The translations under genes and the position numbers were made by a program. A DNA stretch of 64,000 bases from Methanomethylovorans sp041447285 (GTDB taxonomy: Archaea > Halobacteriota > Methanosarcinia > Methanosarcinales > Methanosarcinaceae): contig NZ_JBGMEB010000006.1 of the NCBI RefSeq assembly GCF_041447285.1, positions 186,001 through 250,000 on the forward strand. The letters are read 5' to 3'. The notes beneath the pieces were generated by a model, which had not been told where the DNA came from, did not search any database, and saw only the letters and a program-made list of their open reading frames with translations. Positions 8,685-17,849 of the stretch are shown here, piece by piece. Position 1 is the first letter of the stretch. Every line of letters starts with the position of its first letter.

Positions 8685-9158
8685 CTATTTGAACACGTGT
8701 TTAGTTTTTGAGATCAAGCTGTCAGATAATATATGAACATCTATTGACAAAACTATTCCTGCAATGACTGCGACAGCGAATTTTAAAGGAATGGTCTTCA
8801 TTTCGATACCTGTAAGCAAAATTATTACAGTTGCTATCAATACGAGGTTCAATATTATGCTAAGGGGTCCGAGAACTATATTATGGGAGTAGCCTCTGTG
8901 TTTGAATATGATCCTGTAAGGCCACCAGAGTATTCTGAGCATCTTCCATCTTTTATAGGGTCTGCTTTTTGTATCAAGGTCAGGACTTAGGAAGAATGTT
9001 GCGAATAGGTATGAGACAGAAAAAGCCAGTACAGTGTATATGTCCAGATACTTTGTAACTATTGCACTTTTCTGCCAAGTTGAGAAATAATAAAGGCCTG
9101 CTAAAATAGCTAACAACACCGTAATGTTTATCATGTCATGTGTTTTTCCACTAGGCAT
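8685..9158 (-). CDS. DUF2227-type putative metal-binding membrane protein
   Basis: The 157-aa protein starts MPSGKTHDMIN, the characteristic N-terminus of the DUF2227 (putative metal-binding) family. It also has SPDLDTKSRPYKRWKMLR (residues ~58-75), HRGYSHN (residue ~87) and a late DVHILSD motif. Histidines and aspartates in these motifs, embedded between about four hydrophobic segments, suggest a membrane-bound metal site similar to YdjM/LexA-regulated hydrolase-like proteins. No activity has been established for the family to my knowledge. It is a single gene on the minus strand, converging on the lipoprotein gene. Confident as a gene and family; function unknown. Confidence 0.85.
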   Translation of the reverse strand: MPSGKTHDMINITVLLAILAGLYYFSTWQKSAIVTKYLDIYTVLAFSVSYLFATFFLSPDLDTKSRPYKRWKMLRILWWPYRIIFKHRGYSHNIVLGPLSIILNLVLIATVIILLTGIEMKTIPLKFAVAVIAGIVLSIDVHILSDSLISKTKHVFK

Positions 9159-9349
9159 AGTTCATATATCTCCTTGATATCGGTTTTTGTCATTAACGAT
9201 TTACGTAGTATTATATTTTTTGTACACTCGGTCAATGCTACACGAAGCTGCAATCCTTTGATTAGATGAGTGATCATTCAAACCCATAAATTTATCAGGT
9301 TGGTGAATCACTCTTTATCTAACTTAATCATGGAATGCACTGATTCTAT

Positions 9350-10528
9350 ATGATGTTCGATAAACCGCTTTCAGATGTCACTTTTGATGATATCCAAGAA
9401 TTATCCGATGAGCAAATAGAAGAATCAATGATCCTGGATTATAAACAGGAACTCAATGACTACAGTATAATAAAACAGGTCACAGCCTTTTCCAATACCA
9501 AAGGTGGCTATCTTGTTTACGGTATAGCGGAAACTGGAAAAGGGGGGCATCCTCAGTCTATAAATGGAATTGAAAGCGATTTCAACAAGGAAAGGCTGGA
9601 ACAAATAATTCTTGGCAACATAATCCCCCGGGTAAGTGTCCAGATAAAAAAGATACCTATTCCAGATACAGACAGGGTCATACTATTAGTTCATATTCCG
9701 GAAGGGCAAAGCAAACCTTATTACAATAACCAGGACAAGCGCTACTACAAGAGATATAATTTCTCCGCTACTCCAATGGATGAAAATGAGGTCGAGTGGT
9801 TATATCAGTCACGCTTTTTCGGAATGAGCAAGCTTGAAAGATATATTGAGGACGCCATTTATTCCAGTCAGAACAAGCTCCCTCATGAATTGCAATTACA
9901 TGGAATTGAAGGTCATGTGGTCGTAACTCCTTTAAAGATCGATGGGCAGATGTTCGAGCCATCCCCGGAATTCGGTCGTGAGCTTATGGATCTGCATTCC
10001 AGCAAGATAAAAGATTGTCACGGTTATCTTACCTATTCGATCAGACCTTCAAAGTTCGGTATAAAATGGGATGATGGAGATCATCTTCACAATGCCAGTA
10101 ATAAAGTTGAGATACACAGGAATGGACTGGTCCATTCGATGAAAAGCTGTGGTAGTTTTTATAAAGAGAATTACATCAAAAGGTTCGATGACGAACTACT
10201 CGCCTGCAACTTGTTGCAAACTCTCAAGTTTACATCAACGTTTTATTCCAAGATCAATTACATTGGTAAAGTAAAGATTATGGTAAAGATCTTTAACTGC
10301 GCAAATTCCATCTTAACTAATGGGGACAGTGATAATAACGATGAAATGAAATGCGATTCTGAAGAGGTTCTCGTAGAAAGGCAGTGGGATTCATGGAAAC
10401 TGGAGGAAGACTGTGTATTGATAGCGAAATACATTATGGATGAGGTCAGTAATTATTATGGACTATGGAATTCCCGATTATTCTACGAGGAAGCAGGAGT
10501 CATAAATTACAGAGGTAGTTATGAATAA
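9350..10528 (+). CDS. Schlafen AlbA_2 domain protein (putative ATP/nucleic-acid binding)
   Basis: A 392-aa protein. Residues ~20-150 form an AlbA_2 (Schlafen AAA_4-like) domain: ESMILDYKQELNDYSIIKQV, FSNTKGGYLVYGI, LIVHIPEGQSKPYY-like LLVHIPEGQSKPYYNNQDKR, and YYKRYNFSATPMDENEVEWLY. These domains occur in regulators, RNA-processing enzymes and defence proteins. The C-terminal ~240 residues match nothing I recognise and lack the ATPase/HTH part often fused to AlbA_2. It overlaps the next small membrane gene by 8 bp, so the two are translationally coupled. Either ATG at 9350 or 9353 may be used. The pairing of an AlbA_2 protein with a tiny membrane protein might suggest a defence or toxin-type module, but nothing else supports that. 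Confidence 0.85.
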   Translation: MMFDKPLSDVTFDDIQELSDEQIEESMILDYKQELNDYSIIKQVTAFSNTKGGYLVYGIAETGKGGHPQSINGIESDFNKERLEQIILGNIIPRVSVQIKKIPIPDTDRVILLVHIPEGQSKPYYNNQDKRYYKRYNFSATPMDENEVEWLYQSRFFGMSKLERYIEDAIYSSQNKLPHELQLHGIEGHVVVTPLKIDGQMFEPSPEFGRELMDLHSSKIKDCHGYLTYSIRPSKFGIKWDDGDHLHNASNKVEIHRNGLVHSMKSCGSFYKENYIKRFDDELLACNLLQTLKFTSTFYSKINYIGKVKIMVKIFNCANSILTNGDSDNNDEMKCDSEEVLVERQWDSWKLEEDCVLIAKYIMDEVSNYYGLWNSRLFYEEAGVINYRGSYE

Positions 10529-10751
10529 GATCGGTTTGTTAAGAATGTTAACTCAGGAAAAGAAAATGAGGAATCTTGTTATTGGTTTCATAGTCCTCGC
10601 GCTGGCCAACTTAGGTACAGACCTGACAATTGCCCAGATCCCTGTCACCGGTGATCTTGCCAATACTGTTCTTGACTTTATATTTGAGATTATTCAACTA
10701 GGAATATTGGCTAAGCTAGCAAAGGATGGCTACTCGTATAAACCAAAATGA
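10521..10751 (+). CDS. Small two-helix membrane protein
   Basis: A 76-aa protein whose ATG lies inside the end of the AlbA_2 gene (8-bp overlap). After a basic N-terminus (LTQEKKMRN) come two hydrophobic stretches, LVIGFIVLALANLGTDLTIA and TVLDFIFEIIQLGILAKLA, then a short polar tail. I do not recognise the family. The overlap and same direction indicate that it is made together with the AlbA_2 protein and may anchor it to the membrane; this is inference. The coding call rests on the overlap arrangement and clear membrane-helix composition. Confidence 0.7.
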   Translation: MNKIGLLRMLTQEKKMRNLVIGFIVLALANLGTDLTIAQIPVTGDLANTVLDFIFEIIQLGILAKLAKDGYSYKPK

Positions 10752-10840
10752 ATTTTTTCTTCATGTTCAGTTAACAGATCTATTACTTCTATTTTCCAGA
10801 TTCCAAAAACTCAAATACAATGTCAATTGTTGTTATTAAT

Positions 10841-12280
10841 ATGACTTCGATTGATGAAAATCTTATCACTTCACTTAATCCTAAACAACAGGCTTATGTG
10901 AATCTGCAGCTTCCGGACTCACGTAATGGGGAATATCTGCTTGGAGTTTTTCATTTAGTTCCGGAGGGCAAGTTTAACGTACTTCAGGCGGCTGCGGAAG
11001 TTGCCGCAGAATCCTCCACCGGGACTAATTTCAAAGTCAACACCGAAACATCATTTTCCAAAACCATGAATGCTCTTGTCTATCAGCTGGATCTGGAAAA
11101 AAATCTGGTATGGATAGCTTATCCCTGGAGGCTTTTTGACAGAGGGGGAAATGTCCAGAATATTTTGACATATATAGTAGGCAATATTCTGGGAATGAAG
11201 GAGATAAAGGCCTTAAAGTTACTGGATGTATGGTTCCCGTCTTCGATGCTTGAACAATATGATGGTCCGAGCTATACCCTCGATGAAATGCGAAAATATC
11301 TGGGTGTATATGGAAGGCCTATTCTTGGTACTATTGTAAAACCAAAGATGGGACTAACCTCTGCTGAGTATGCAGAGGTCTGCTATGATTTCTGGTCAGG
11401 AGGAGGAGACTTTGTCAAGAATGATGAACCCCAGGCAAACCAGGATTTCTGTCCTTATGACAAAATGGTAAAGCACGTAAAGGAAGCCATGGATAAGGCT
11501 GTCAGGGAAACGGGACAGAAAAAAGTTCACTCATTTAATGTTTCAGCTGCAGATTTCGACACAATGATCGAAAGATGTGAAATGATTGTCAATGCGGGGT
11601 TTGAACCGGGAAGCTATGCCTTCCTTATTGACGGAATAACTGCTGGGTGGATGGCTGTCCAGACCCTAAGAAGACGCTACCCAGGTGTATTCATTCATTT
11701 CCACAGGGCAGCCCATGGAGCTTTTACAAGACCCGAAAATCCAATTGGATTTTCTGTTCTGGTCCTGTCTAAGTTTGCACGTCTTGCAGGTGCTTCAGGT
11801 ATACACACAGGCACAGCAGGTGTTGGAAAAATGAAAGGTACTCCTGAGGAGGATGTTGTTGCTGCTCATGGCATATTGTATCTGAAATCCCCTGGTCATT
11901 TCTTTGAGCAATCCTGGACAAAGATACCTGAAAACGATAAGGATGCCATTTATCTTGTATCTGAAGATTTAGCTCATCATGTCATTCTGGAAGATGATAG
12001 CTGGAGAGGCATGAAAAAATGCTGCCCCATTGTTTCTGGCGGACTTAATCCTGTCAAATTGAAGCCTTTTATCGATGTGATGGGTAACGTGGATTTTATC
12101 ACAACTATGGGTTCAGGGGTGCATGCTCATCCGGGAGGAACTAAAGCTGGAGCACAAGCATTAGTTCAGGCATGTGATGCCTATCTTAAAAAGATGGATA
12201 TTGCTTCATATGCCCAAGACCACAAAGAACTGGCGCAGGCTATTGAACATTTCACCAAGGCACAAAAAGATGCTATGTGA
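10841..12280 (+). CDS. rbcL: Ribulose-bisphosphate carboxylase, form II/III large chain
   Basis: RuBisCO large subunit, ~479 aa. Active-site segments are present: GTIVKPKMGLT (catalytic Lys), GGGDFVKNDEPQ (carbamylated Lys and metal ligands D, E), HFHRAAHGAFTR, loop 6 TGTAGVGKMKGT and SGGLNPVK. The length and the extra segment between loop 6 and SGGL match the form II/III enzyme known from Methanococcoides burtonii, not the ~425-aa form III. In archaea it works with AMP phosphorylase and ribose-1,5-bisphosphate isomerase in nucleoside salvage, giving two 3-phosphoglycerates; neither partner gene is in this window. The ATG at 10841 is preferred over 10820 because MTSIDENLITSL aligns with the M. 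burtonii N-terminus as I remember it. No ribosome site marks either start. Confidence 0.95.
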   Translation: MTSIDENLITSLNPKQQAYVNLQLPDSRNGEYLLGVFHLVPEGKFNVLQAAAEVAAESSTGTNFKVNTETSFSKTMNALVYQLDLEKNLVWIAYPWRLFDRGGNVQNILTYIVGNILGMKEIKALKLLDVWFPSSMLEQYDGPSYTLDEMRKYLGVYGRPILGTIVKPKMGLTSAEYAEVCYDFWSGGGDFVKNDEPQANQDFCPYDKMVKHVKEAMDKAVRETGQKKVHSFNVSAADFDTMIERCEMIVNAGFEPGSYAFLIDGITAGWMAVQTLRRRYPGVFIHFHRAAHGAFTRPENPIGFSVLVLSKFARLAGASGIHTGTAGVGKMKGTPEEDVVAAHGILYLKSPGHFFEQSWTKIPENDKDAIYLVSEDLAHHVILEDDSWRGMKKCCPIVSGGLNPVKLKPFIDVMGNVDFITTMGSGVHAHPGGTKAGAQALVQACDAYLKKMDIASYAQDHKELAQAIEHFTKAQKDAM

Positions 12281-12287
12281 TGTTGCC

Positions 12288-12313
12288 GGAGAATATACTC
12301 CAATTCTCCCTTT
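12288..12313 (+). terminator. Terminator hairpin after RuBisCO
   Basis: GGAGAAT (12288-12294) and ATTCTCC (12303-12309) form a perfect 7-bp stem with an 8-base loop, followed by CTTT, starting 7 bases after the stop codon. Confidence 0.6.
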
Positions 12314-12494
12314 AGCAATACTATTTGTTGTTTTTCAGGCTCATCCCTAAGAGATGTAATTCAGGTACCTTCATTTCTCATTGCTTAGAGTCAGGCTTAT
12401 TATTTTTATTCGATAATTTATTTATACAACTCATGTATTCTTCATACTAAATAATTGGTTAATTTGACTATGGAATAACGAGCAATTCGTTCGT

Positions 12495-12521
12495 TTAGAT
12501 AAGAACAAAAATCTTATCTAA
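12495..12521. repeat. 10-bp perfect inverted repeat upstream of the TPR gene
   Basis: TTAGATAAGA (12495-12504) and TCTTATCTAA (12512-12521) are exact reverse complements separated by ACAAAAA. They lie about 50 bp before the TPR gene in an otherwise featureless 290-bp gap. It could be an operator or a leader hairpin. A TATA-like ACTATAAGG follows at 12528-12536. Confidence 0.55.
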
Positions 12522-12570
12522 TATTAGACTATAAGGTTATAATTACGAGAATTTCCTGACAGGTATTCAG

Positions 12571-15500
12571 ATGGCATTTAAAAAGTTATTTCTCTCAGCT
12601 TGCGCATTATTTATGCTAGTTTTGCTTTCAGTTCCATGTGCATATGGTATGGGTTATGAGGCCAAGTTGTACAATGATCAGGGCCTTGAAATGGCTCGTA
12701 ATGGCTCTTATACCGAAGCACTGCAGTTATTCGATCAAGCTCTGGAACTTGATCCTCACTCTATAGAGATCCTTGAGAATAAAGCTTCAGCTCAGTATTT
12801 AATGGGCGATGCCCAGTCTGCTCTTGAATCATATGAAGTCATTCTGGCCATTCAATCGAATTCTTCCGAATTCACTTATAAGAAAGCTATTATGCTGGAA
12901 ACTGTAGGCAGATATCAGGAATCTCTTGATATTTACGACAATGCTCTTCAGAAATTCGATACACAATATTCTGTTCAGCCTTTAGATCCATCTGATACTT
13001 CTTCCAATGAATCATCTTTAAACGATTTAAATGCTACCACTTTTGATATTGAATATATTCAGCTGGTCTATCACAAAGGTAAGTCTCTTGATGGTTTAGG
13101 AAGGCATGATGAGGCAATGCTTTGTTATGACCATATACTGAACATTTTCTCAAGCTATGCAAGTTCGATGTACGATACAGGTTATTCCTATTTGCAGGTA
13201 GGAAGATACAATGATTCCATTTCATCTTTTGACGCCGCTTTGACAATGGTGCCAGATAATCCTGATATTTGGCTTTCAAGAGCAACAGCTTATGAAGCAG
13301 TTGATGAATACGAAAAAGCTATTCAAGACTATGACAATGTTCTGAAGCTCGACTCTTTTAATATGGAAGCTCTCTCCGGAAAAGCACGGCTAGCAACTAT
13401 CCTTGGTGATCATGTTTCTTCGATTGAGGCTTATAATCTGATAATTTCTCAGGACCCATACAACATCAATGCCTGGTATATGCAGGCCCTGAGTTATGAT
13501 AGCATGCAGCAATATAATGAAGCTATCAGTTGTTATGATCAGGTGCTTGCACTTGATCCTCAAAATGCTACTGCCTGGGATAATAAAGGCAGAGTTTTAT
13601 CTTCTCTCGGCCGTTACTCAGAGGCAATAGAATGTTATGACCGTGCATTGCAGCTCAATCCTGACGGTCTAAGCGGTGTATACGTCGCAGACATGTCTTC
13701 TTATCTTTTCATAGATGAAGTAACTTCAATGGAATGTTATACAGAGACTCCTCAATTTAATACAGAGTCAGCAGATATCTGGTACAATAAGGCTACAGCT
13801 TTTTATAAACTTGGCAAGTATGAGGATGCGATATTATCCTATGATAAGGTAATAGAACTCGAACCAAATATTGCCGTAGTATGGTACAACCGTGCCATAG
13901 CTTTTGATATGCTTCAAAAGTATGAAGAAGCTGTCGATAGCTATAGCAAAGCTCTCAGTCAAGATTCATGTGCCCGAGTATGGTTTGAGAGAGGTATAGA
14001 CCTTGATAAGCTTGGTCTTCCTTCAGAGGCAATAAAAAGTTATGACAAAGCTATAAAAGAGAACCTGAATTTTTCAGCTGCTCTATATGCAAAAGCTTCT
14101 AATCTGGAAAAAATGGAGAGGTACACTGAAGCTCTCGCCACTTATGATCAATTGCTTGAGTTACATCCGGAATCTGCAGATGTATGGTACCATAAAGGCA
14201 CAGTGCTTGATAAACTTGGTAACTATGAAGAAGCCATTTTTGCATATGAACAGGCACTTTCGATAAATCCGGATTACCCTGAAGCCAATTTCCGCATTAC
14301 TGTAGATAACAATCTAATTATAGCAGATAATGCAACCAGAAACATGGATCGTATGCAGACTGATCAGGCTACCATGATTCAGATCTTCAAGGGTGCAGTT
14401 CTTAGTCCTATTAGTAATACTAAAGTACCTGAATCTATAATCAAATCAAATAGGGATGATAGTGTTCTACAATCTGAAGCTTTCGATGTAGACTGCATTG
14501 ATGTATGGGATGCCAAGGGCATTTCTTACCAGAGTATTGGTAAGTACGATGAGGCTATTGCTTGTTATGATAAGGCTCTTATGCTAGATCCTACTTCAGC
14601 TGTAGTCTTGTGCGATAAAGGCTCTGCACTGGCAGATTCAGGTATGGATTTATCAGCTATCGAATGCTATGAAAGTGCTGTATCATTTGATCCCGGTTAC
14701 TCTCCGGCATGGTACGCTCTTGGGGTCATGTCTTTCACCACTGGTGATTCAGAAAGGGCTTTGATGTGCTTTGATAATGTGCTTTCTCTTGACCCGCAGG
14801 ATATTCCTGCTATGATACAGAAAGGGAATGTGCTTTTTAGTAAGGGTTCATATACAGAAGCTCTTCAATATGCAAATATGGCATTATCCCTGGATCCAAA
14901 TAACTCCCAAGCTCTATGCAACCTCGGTGATGCTTATTCTGCTCTTGAGAAATATCAGGATGCTGTATCCTCTTATAATAAGGCACTTGAGGCAGATCCT
15001 GGAAACGTTACTTTACTCTATAAGCAGAGTGTTGTATATGAAAAACTTGGGTATTTTGATGAGGCCATAGCTCGTTATGATCAGATTATCTCGGAGAAGC
15101 CTGAAAATACAGATATCATCTATCAAAAAGGATTGGCTCTTGACAGGATGGGCAGGTATGATGATGCGATCGCTTGCTACGATCAGTTGCTTCAGTCAAA
15201 CCCATCGGATACTCTTCTGCTGGGAACTAAAGCCTTCTCCTTCTATCTTAAAGGTGATTATCAGCAGGCTCTGGCTGGATTTGATCAGCTGCTAGCAGTT
15301 GATCCCAACTCAGTATCTGCTATGTATCACAAGGCTACTATTTCGTATCTTGTAAGCAGTTACAAGGGTTCTGTTTACTACTATAATCAAACCCTCGAAA
15401 TGGATCCCACGTGCATAACTGCCTGGTATAATAGAGGTTTCATATTCAACGTGATGGGTCAGGTGGAAACAGCTATATCATCTTATGATGGCGCTCTTGC

Positions 15501-15792
15501 TATTGATCCGACATCCTCTTCAACTCTTTACAATAAGCGTTTTGCTCTATACAGAATAGGCAAAGCAAATGAAGCGGAGGCTTGTAAGCAAACTTTGGAA
15601 TCTGTTGATCCAGGCTTTGAAGCAGCATTACGTGACCGTGGAACAAAATTCTTCCTCCCCACAGTGTATAGTGAATCTCTGGACTATACACTTCCGACGA
15701 GGTGGTATGCAGAAAATGTGACCGTTTCGCAAAATACAAGTATCGCTGAGCCTCAGCCGGCTCAGACCCCATCTTTTAATCCGGGAACATAA
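12571..15792 (+). CDS. Exported TPR-repeat protein
   Basis: A 1073-aa protein with a signal peptide (MAFKKLFLSACALFMLVLLSVPCAYG) and then nearly continuous tetratricopeptide repeats to residue ~1020. The 34-residue pattern is plain: AWYNKGxxxxxLGxYxEAIxxYDxALxLDP occurs more than 20 times. Two degenerate linkers break the array, near residues 125-160 and 575-625. The last ~50 residues are Pro/Thr-rich, ending AQTPSFNPGT, with no sorting or membrane anchor visible. It presumably acts outside the cell membrane as a scaffold for protein-protein contacts. Partners are unknown. Such long TPR proteins are common in Methanosarcinales. It stands alone between RuBisCO and purB, with its own upstream inverted repeat. 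Confidence 0.9.
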   Translation: MAFKKLFLSACALFMLVLLSVPCAYGMGYEAKLYNDQGLEMARNGSYTEALQLFDQALELDPHSIEILENKASAQYLMGDAQSALESYEVILAIQSNSSEFTYKKAIMLETVGRYQESLDIYDNALQKFDTQYSVQPLDPSDTSSNESSLNDLNATTFDIEYIQLVYHKGKSLDGLGRHDEAMLCYDHILNIFSSYASSMYDTGYSYLQVGRYNDSISSFDAALTMVPDNPDIWLSRATAYEAVDEYEKAIQDYDNVLKLDSFNMEALSGKARLATILGDHVSSIEAYNLIISQDPYNINAWYMQALSYDSMQQYNEAISCYDQVLALDPQNATAWDNKGRVLSSLGRYSEAIECYDRALQLNPDGLSGVYVADMSSYLFIDEVTSMECYTETPQFNTESADIWYNKATAFYKLGKYEDAILSYDKVIELEPNIAVVWYNRAIAFDMLQKYEEAVDSYSKALSQDSCARVWFERGIDLDKLGLPSEAIKSYDKAIKENLNFSAALYAKASNLEKMERYTEALATYDQLLELHPESADVWYHKGTVLDKLGNYEEAIFAYEQALSINPDYPEANFRITVDNNLIIADNATRNMDRMQTDQATMIQIFKGAVLSPISNTKVPESIIKSNRDDSVLQSEAFDVDCIDVWDAKGISYQSIGKYDEAIACYDKALMLDPTSAVVLCDKGSALADSGMDLSAIECYESAVSFDPGYSPAWYALGVMSFTTGDSERALMCFDNVLSLDPQDIPAMIQKGNVLFSKGSYTEALQYANMALSLDPNNSQALCNLGDAYSALEKYQDAVSSYNKALEADPGNVTLLYKQSVVYEKLGYFDEAIARYDQIISEKPENTDIIYQKGLALDRMGRYDDAIACYDQLLQSNPSDTLLLGTKAFSFYLKGDYQQALAGFDQLLAVDPNSVSAMYHKATISYLVSSYKGSVYYYNQTLEMDPTCITAWYNRGFIFNVMGQVETAISSYDGALAIDPTSSSTLYNKRFALYRIGKANEAEACKQTLESVDPGFEAALRDRGTKFFLPTVYSESLDYTLPTRWYAENVTVSQNTSIAEPQPAQTPSFNPGT

Positions 15793-15928
15793 TTGTAGTG
15801 CTGTATCTTTTTGCTTTTCTCTTTTTATTTATGTTTGGTACATAATGTAGTCACTCAAAGCATATTTATTGATTCAGACTTACTATACCTCAGAGATACA
15901 TTAAAAAACAACATCAGGAGGATTATAT

Positions 15929-17266
15929 ATGGCAATTCACCCCATTGAATACCGTTACGGTACAGAAGAGATGAAATTTGTCTGGAGCGAAGCTAACCGC
16001 CTTGATAAATTAATGATGGTAGAGGCTGCACTTGCTAAAGCTGAAGCAGATCTCGGTTTAATCCCTAAGGGAGCTGCAGATATCATTTCTGCAAGTACAA
16101 ATCTTGTGGAACTGGATCGTGTGAAAGAGATAGAAGATGAAATTCATCACGACATGATGGCTGTAGTTCTTGGGATTTCTGAAAAGTGTCCCGAAGATGC
16201 TGGAAAATGGGTGCATTTCGGTGCCACTTCCAATGATATTCTGGATACTGCCACAGGTCTTCAGCTTAAGGAAGCTGTGCAGGTTCTGGAAGAGAAGATG
16301 AACAAGTTACTTGATGTATTGCTCGTACAGGCTGAAGCTCATAAGCATACAGTATGTGCAGCCAGAACTCATGGGCAGATAGGCGTGCCGACCACATATG
16401 GGCTAAGGTTTGCTATCTGGGCTTCTGAGGTAGCACGTCACATCGAGCGTCTGGAACAGCTAAAACCCCGCCTGCTTGTAGGGCAAATGACTGGTGCTGT
16501 AGGTACTCAGGCAGCTTTTGGTAAAGATGGTATAGAAATACAGAAACTTGTGATGCAATATCTTGAAATCGGTTCTGTAGATGTGTCCAATCAGATCATA
16601 CAGCGTGACAGGCATGCTGAATTTGTCATGTGGATGGCTAACACTGTAACAACCCTTGATAAGATAGGTGTAGAGATACGTTCTCTCCAAAGAACGGAGA
16701 TTGCTGAAGTTGAGGAGAGCTTCAAGAAAAAGCAGGTAGGCTCTTCTACAATGCCTCACAAGCGCAATCCCATCAAGTCCGAACAGATATGCGGCCTTGC
16801 AAGGATTGTGCGCGCTATGGTTGAACCTGAGCTTTTGAACAATACTCTATGGGATGAACGTGATCTTACCAATTCCTCATGTGAAAGGATAGTGTTCCCA
16901 GAAGCATGCGTGCTCACAGATCATATTATCAAATTAGGTATAGGTGTTATCGAGAACCTCAGGTTCTATCCTGAGAATATCCGTCGCAACCTCAACTTGC
17001 TAAGAGGCCTGAACATGGGAGAGGCCGTAATGATCGAACTTGCGAAGAGAGGCGTAGGCCGCCAGGAAGCTCATGAGATCGTGCGTTCCAGTGCAATGGA
17101 AGCCCATGAGACTGGGAAGCATTTCAAGGAAGTCTTGCTTTCAAAACCTGATGTAGCAAACTACCTTAGTGAAGAAGATATCAACAGTCTGGTAGATCCG
17201 GATAAATATATCGGAACTGCAGTTGAACAAGTTGAAGCTGTTGTACAAAAATTGAAGAGGACATAA
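15929..17266 (+). CDS. purB: Adenylosuccinate lyase
   Basis: The 445-aa enzyme cleaves adenylosuccinate to AMP and SAICAR to AICAR in purine synthesis. The fumarase/aspartase superfamily signature SSTMPHKRNP is at residue ~272. The substrate loop VHFGATSNDILDTA and the catalytic histidine segment AARTHGQIGVPTTYG are also present. Length is typical of archaeal PurB. The ATG at 15929 is preceded by a strong AGGAGG site (CATCAGGAGGATTATAT). Cytoplasmic homotetramer in the family. A terminator hairpin overlaps its stop codon. It is monocistronic as far as can be seen. Confidence 0.97.
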   Translation: MAIHPIEYRYGTEEMKFVWSEANRLDKLMMVEAALAKAEADLGLIPKGAADIISASTNLVELDRVKEIEDEIHHDMMAVVLGISEKCPEDAGKWVHFGATSNDILDTATGLQLKEAVQVLEEKMNKLLDVLLVQAEAHKHTVCAARTHGQIGVPTTYGLRFAIWASEVARHIERLEQLKPRLLVGQMTGAVGTQAAFGKDGIEIQKLVMQYLEIGSVDVSNQIIQRDRHAEFVMWMANTVTTLDKIGVEIRSLQRTEIAEVEESFKKKQVGSSTMPHKRNPIKSEQICGLARIVRAMVEPELLNNTLWDERDLTNSSCERIVFPEACVLTDHIIKLGIGVIENLRFYPENIRRNLNLLRGLNMGEAVMIELAKRGVGRQEAHEIVRSSAMEAHETGKHFKEVLLSKPDVANYLSEEDINSLVDPDKYIGTAVEQVEAVVQKLKRT

Positions 17267-17278
17267 TTGTCCTCTTTT
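17256..17278 (+). terminator. purB terminator with the stop codon in its loop
   Basis: AGAGGAC (17256-17262) pairs with GTCCTCT (17269-17275) around ATAATT, and TTTT follows. The TAA stop (17264-17266) sits in the loop, so the last codons of purB form the left arm. Confidence 0.7.
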
Positions 17279-17399
17279 CCAGAAACTTCATTATAATAAG
17301 TAGGGCGACTCGCTAACTATATATCGATAATAAACCAGCTCAACTATTGAATTCTCCAAATTACCATAACAAGAGTTCATAATAGTAGTTTTTCAAAAA

Positions 17400-17744
17400 A
17401 GTAAAAACTCCTTCTGAAAGAAGTGAGGAGTTTTGCCGGAGGAGGCGGGATTAATTCCGGCTGCCACTTTCACTATATGATAGTGGCTTCAATTCTAACG
17501 GAGTTGGAGCCTTCAAATACTGGATTTTGTATTTTGTTCCAGCGCTCTAGAATATATTTCTAGATAGGCTTTTGTCCACACTTCTTTCAACTTTTGGAGT
17601 CTGTTCCAGAGGTTGGTGGCGTTGGTGTCTATTCCATTTGTGGTCTAGAGCAATTACAAATCCCTCCTTCGGTTTGTATCGCTCAATCAGTACATAGGAG
17701 CAAAGATATATGAAGTTTTCATATTGAATATATATGTGTGACAA
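17400..17744 (-). pseudogene. Hairpin-rich region with decayed minus-strand coding fragments (possible IS200/IS605-type remnant)
   Basis: This fills most of the 583-bp gap between purB and uvrA. On the minus strand, protein-like pieces occur in different frames without an intact gene. One frame reads SYVLIERYKPKEGFVIALD. A shifted frame continues NGIDTNATNLWNRLQKLKE and AYLEIYSRALEQNTKSSI before a stop. A third contains EGSNSVRIEATTII and a stop. Downstream lies a hairpin, AAAACTCC...GGAGTTTT, similar in style to the subterminal hairpins at the right end of IS200/IS605 elements. This suggests a frameshifted, degraded mobile-element gene, but I cannot name the parent protein. The rest of 17267-17849 is AT-rich with no other feature seen. 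Confidence 0.35.
17404..17564. repeat. Cluster of five inverted repeats between purB and uvrA
   Basis: In order: AAAACTCC/GGAGTTTT (17404-17411, 17427-17434); GCCGGA/TCCGGC (17435-17440, 17456-17461); GCCACT/AGTGGC (17463-17468, 17482-17487), which encloses an alternative CACTAT/ATAGTG pair; GGCTTCAA/TTGGAGCC with one GU pair (17485-17492, 17504-17511); and TCTAGAA/TTCTAGA (17546-17552, 17558-17564). The first three follow each other almost without gaps. A TATA-like CTATATAT lies near 17316-17325 on the plus strand. It may be a structured RNA or the folded end of a mobile element. Confidence 0.5.
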
Positions 17745-17849
17745 TAATCTATAGTTATTTTAGTTTATATTTATCGATCTGTGTAAACTATCCTCTACTT
17801 TTAAGATAAAAAAGTCTCAATGTAGGATCCAAAAAACTGGTTTGAAAAA

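Noticed and set aside
13034..13285. 83-aa minus-strand ORF within the TPR gene
   Set aside because: Opposite-strand frame generated by the repetitive TPR codons.
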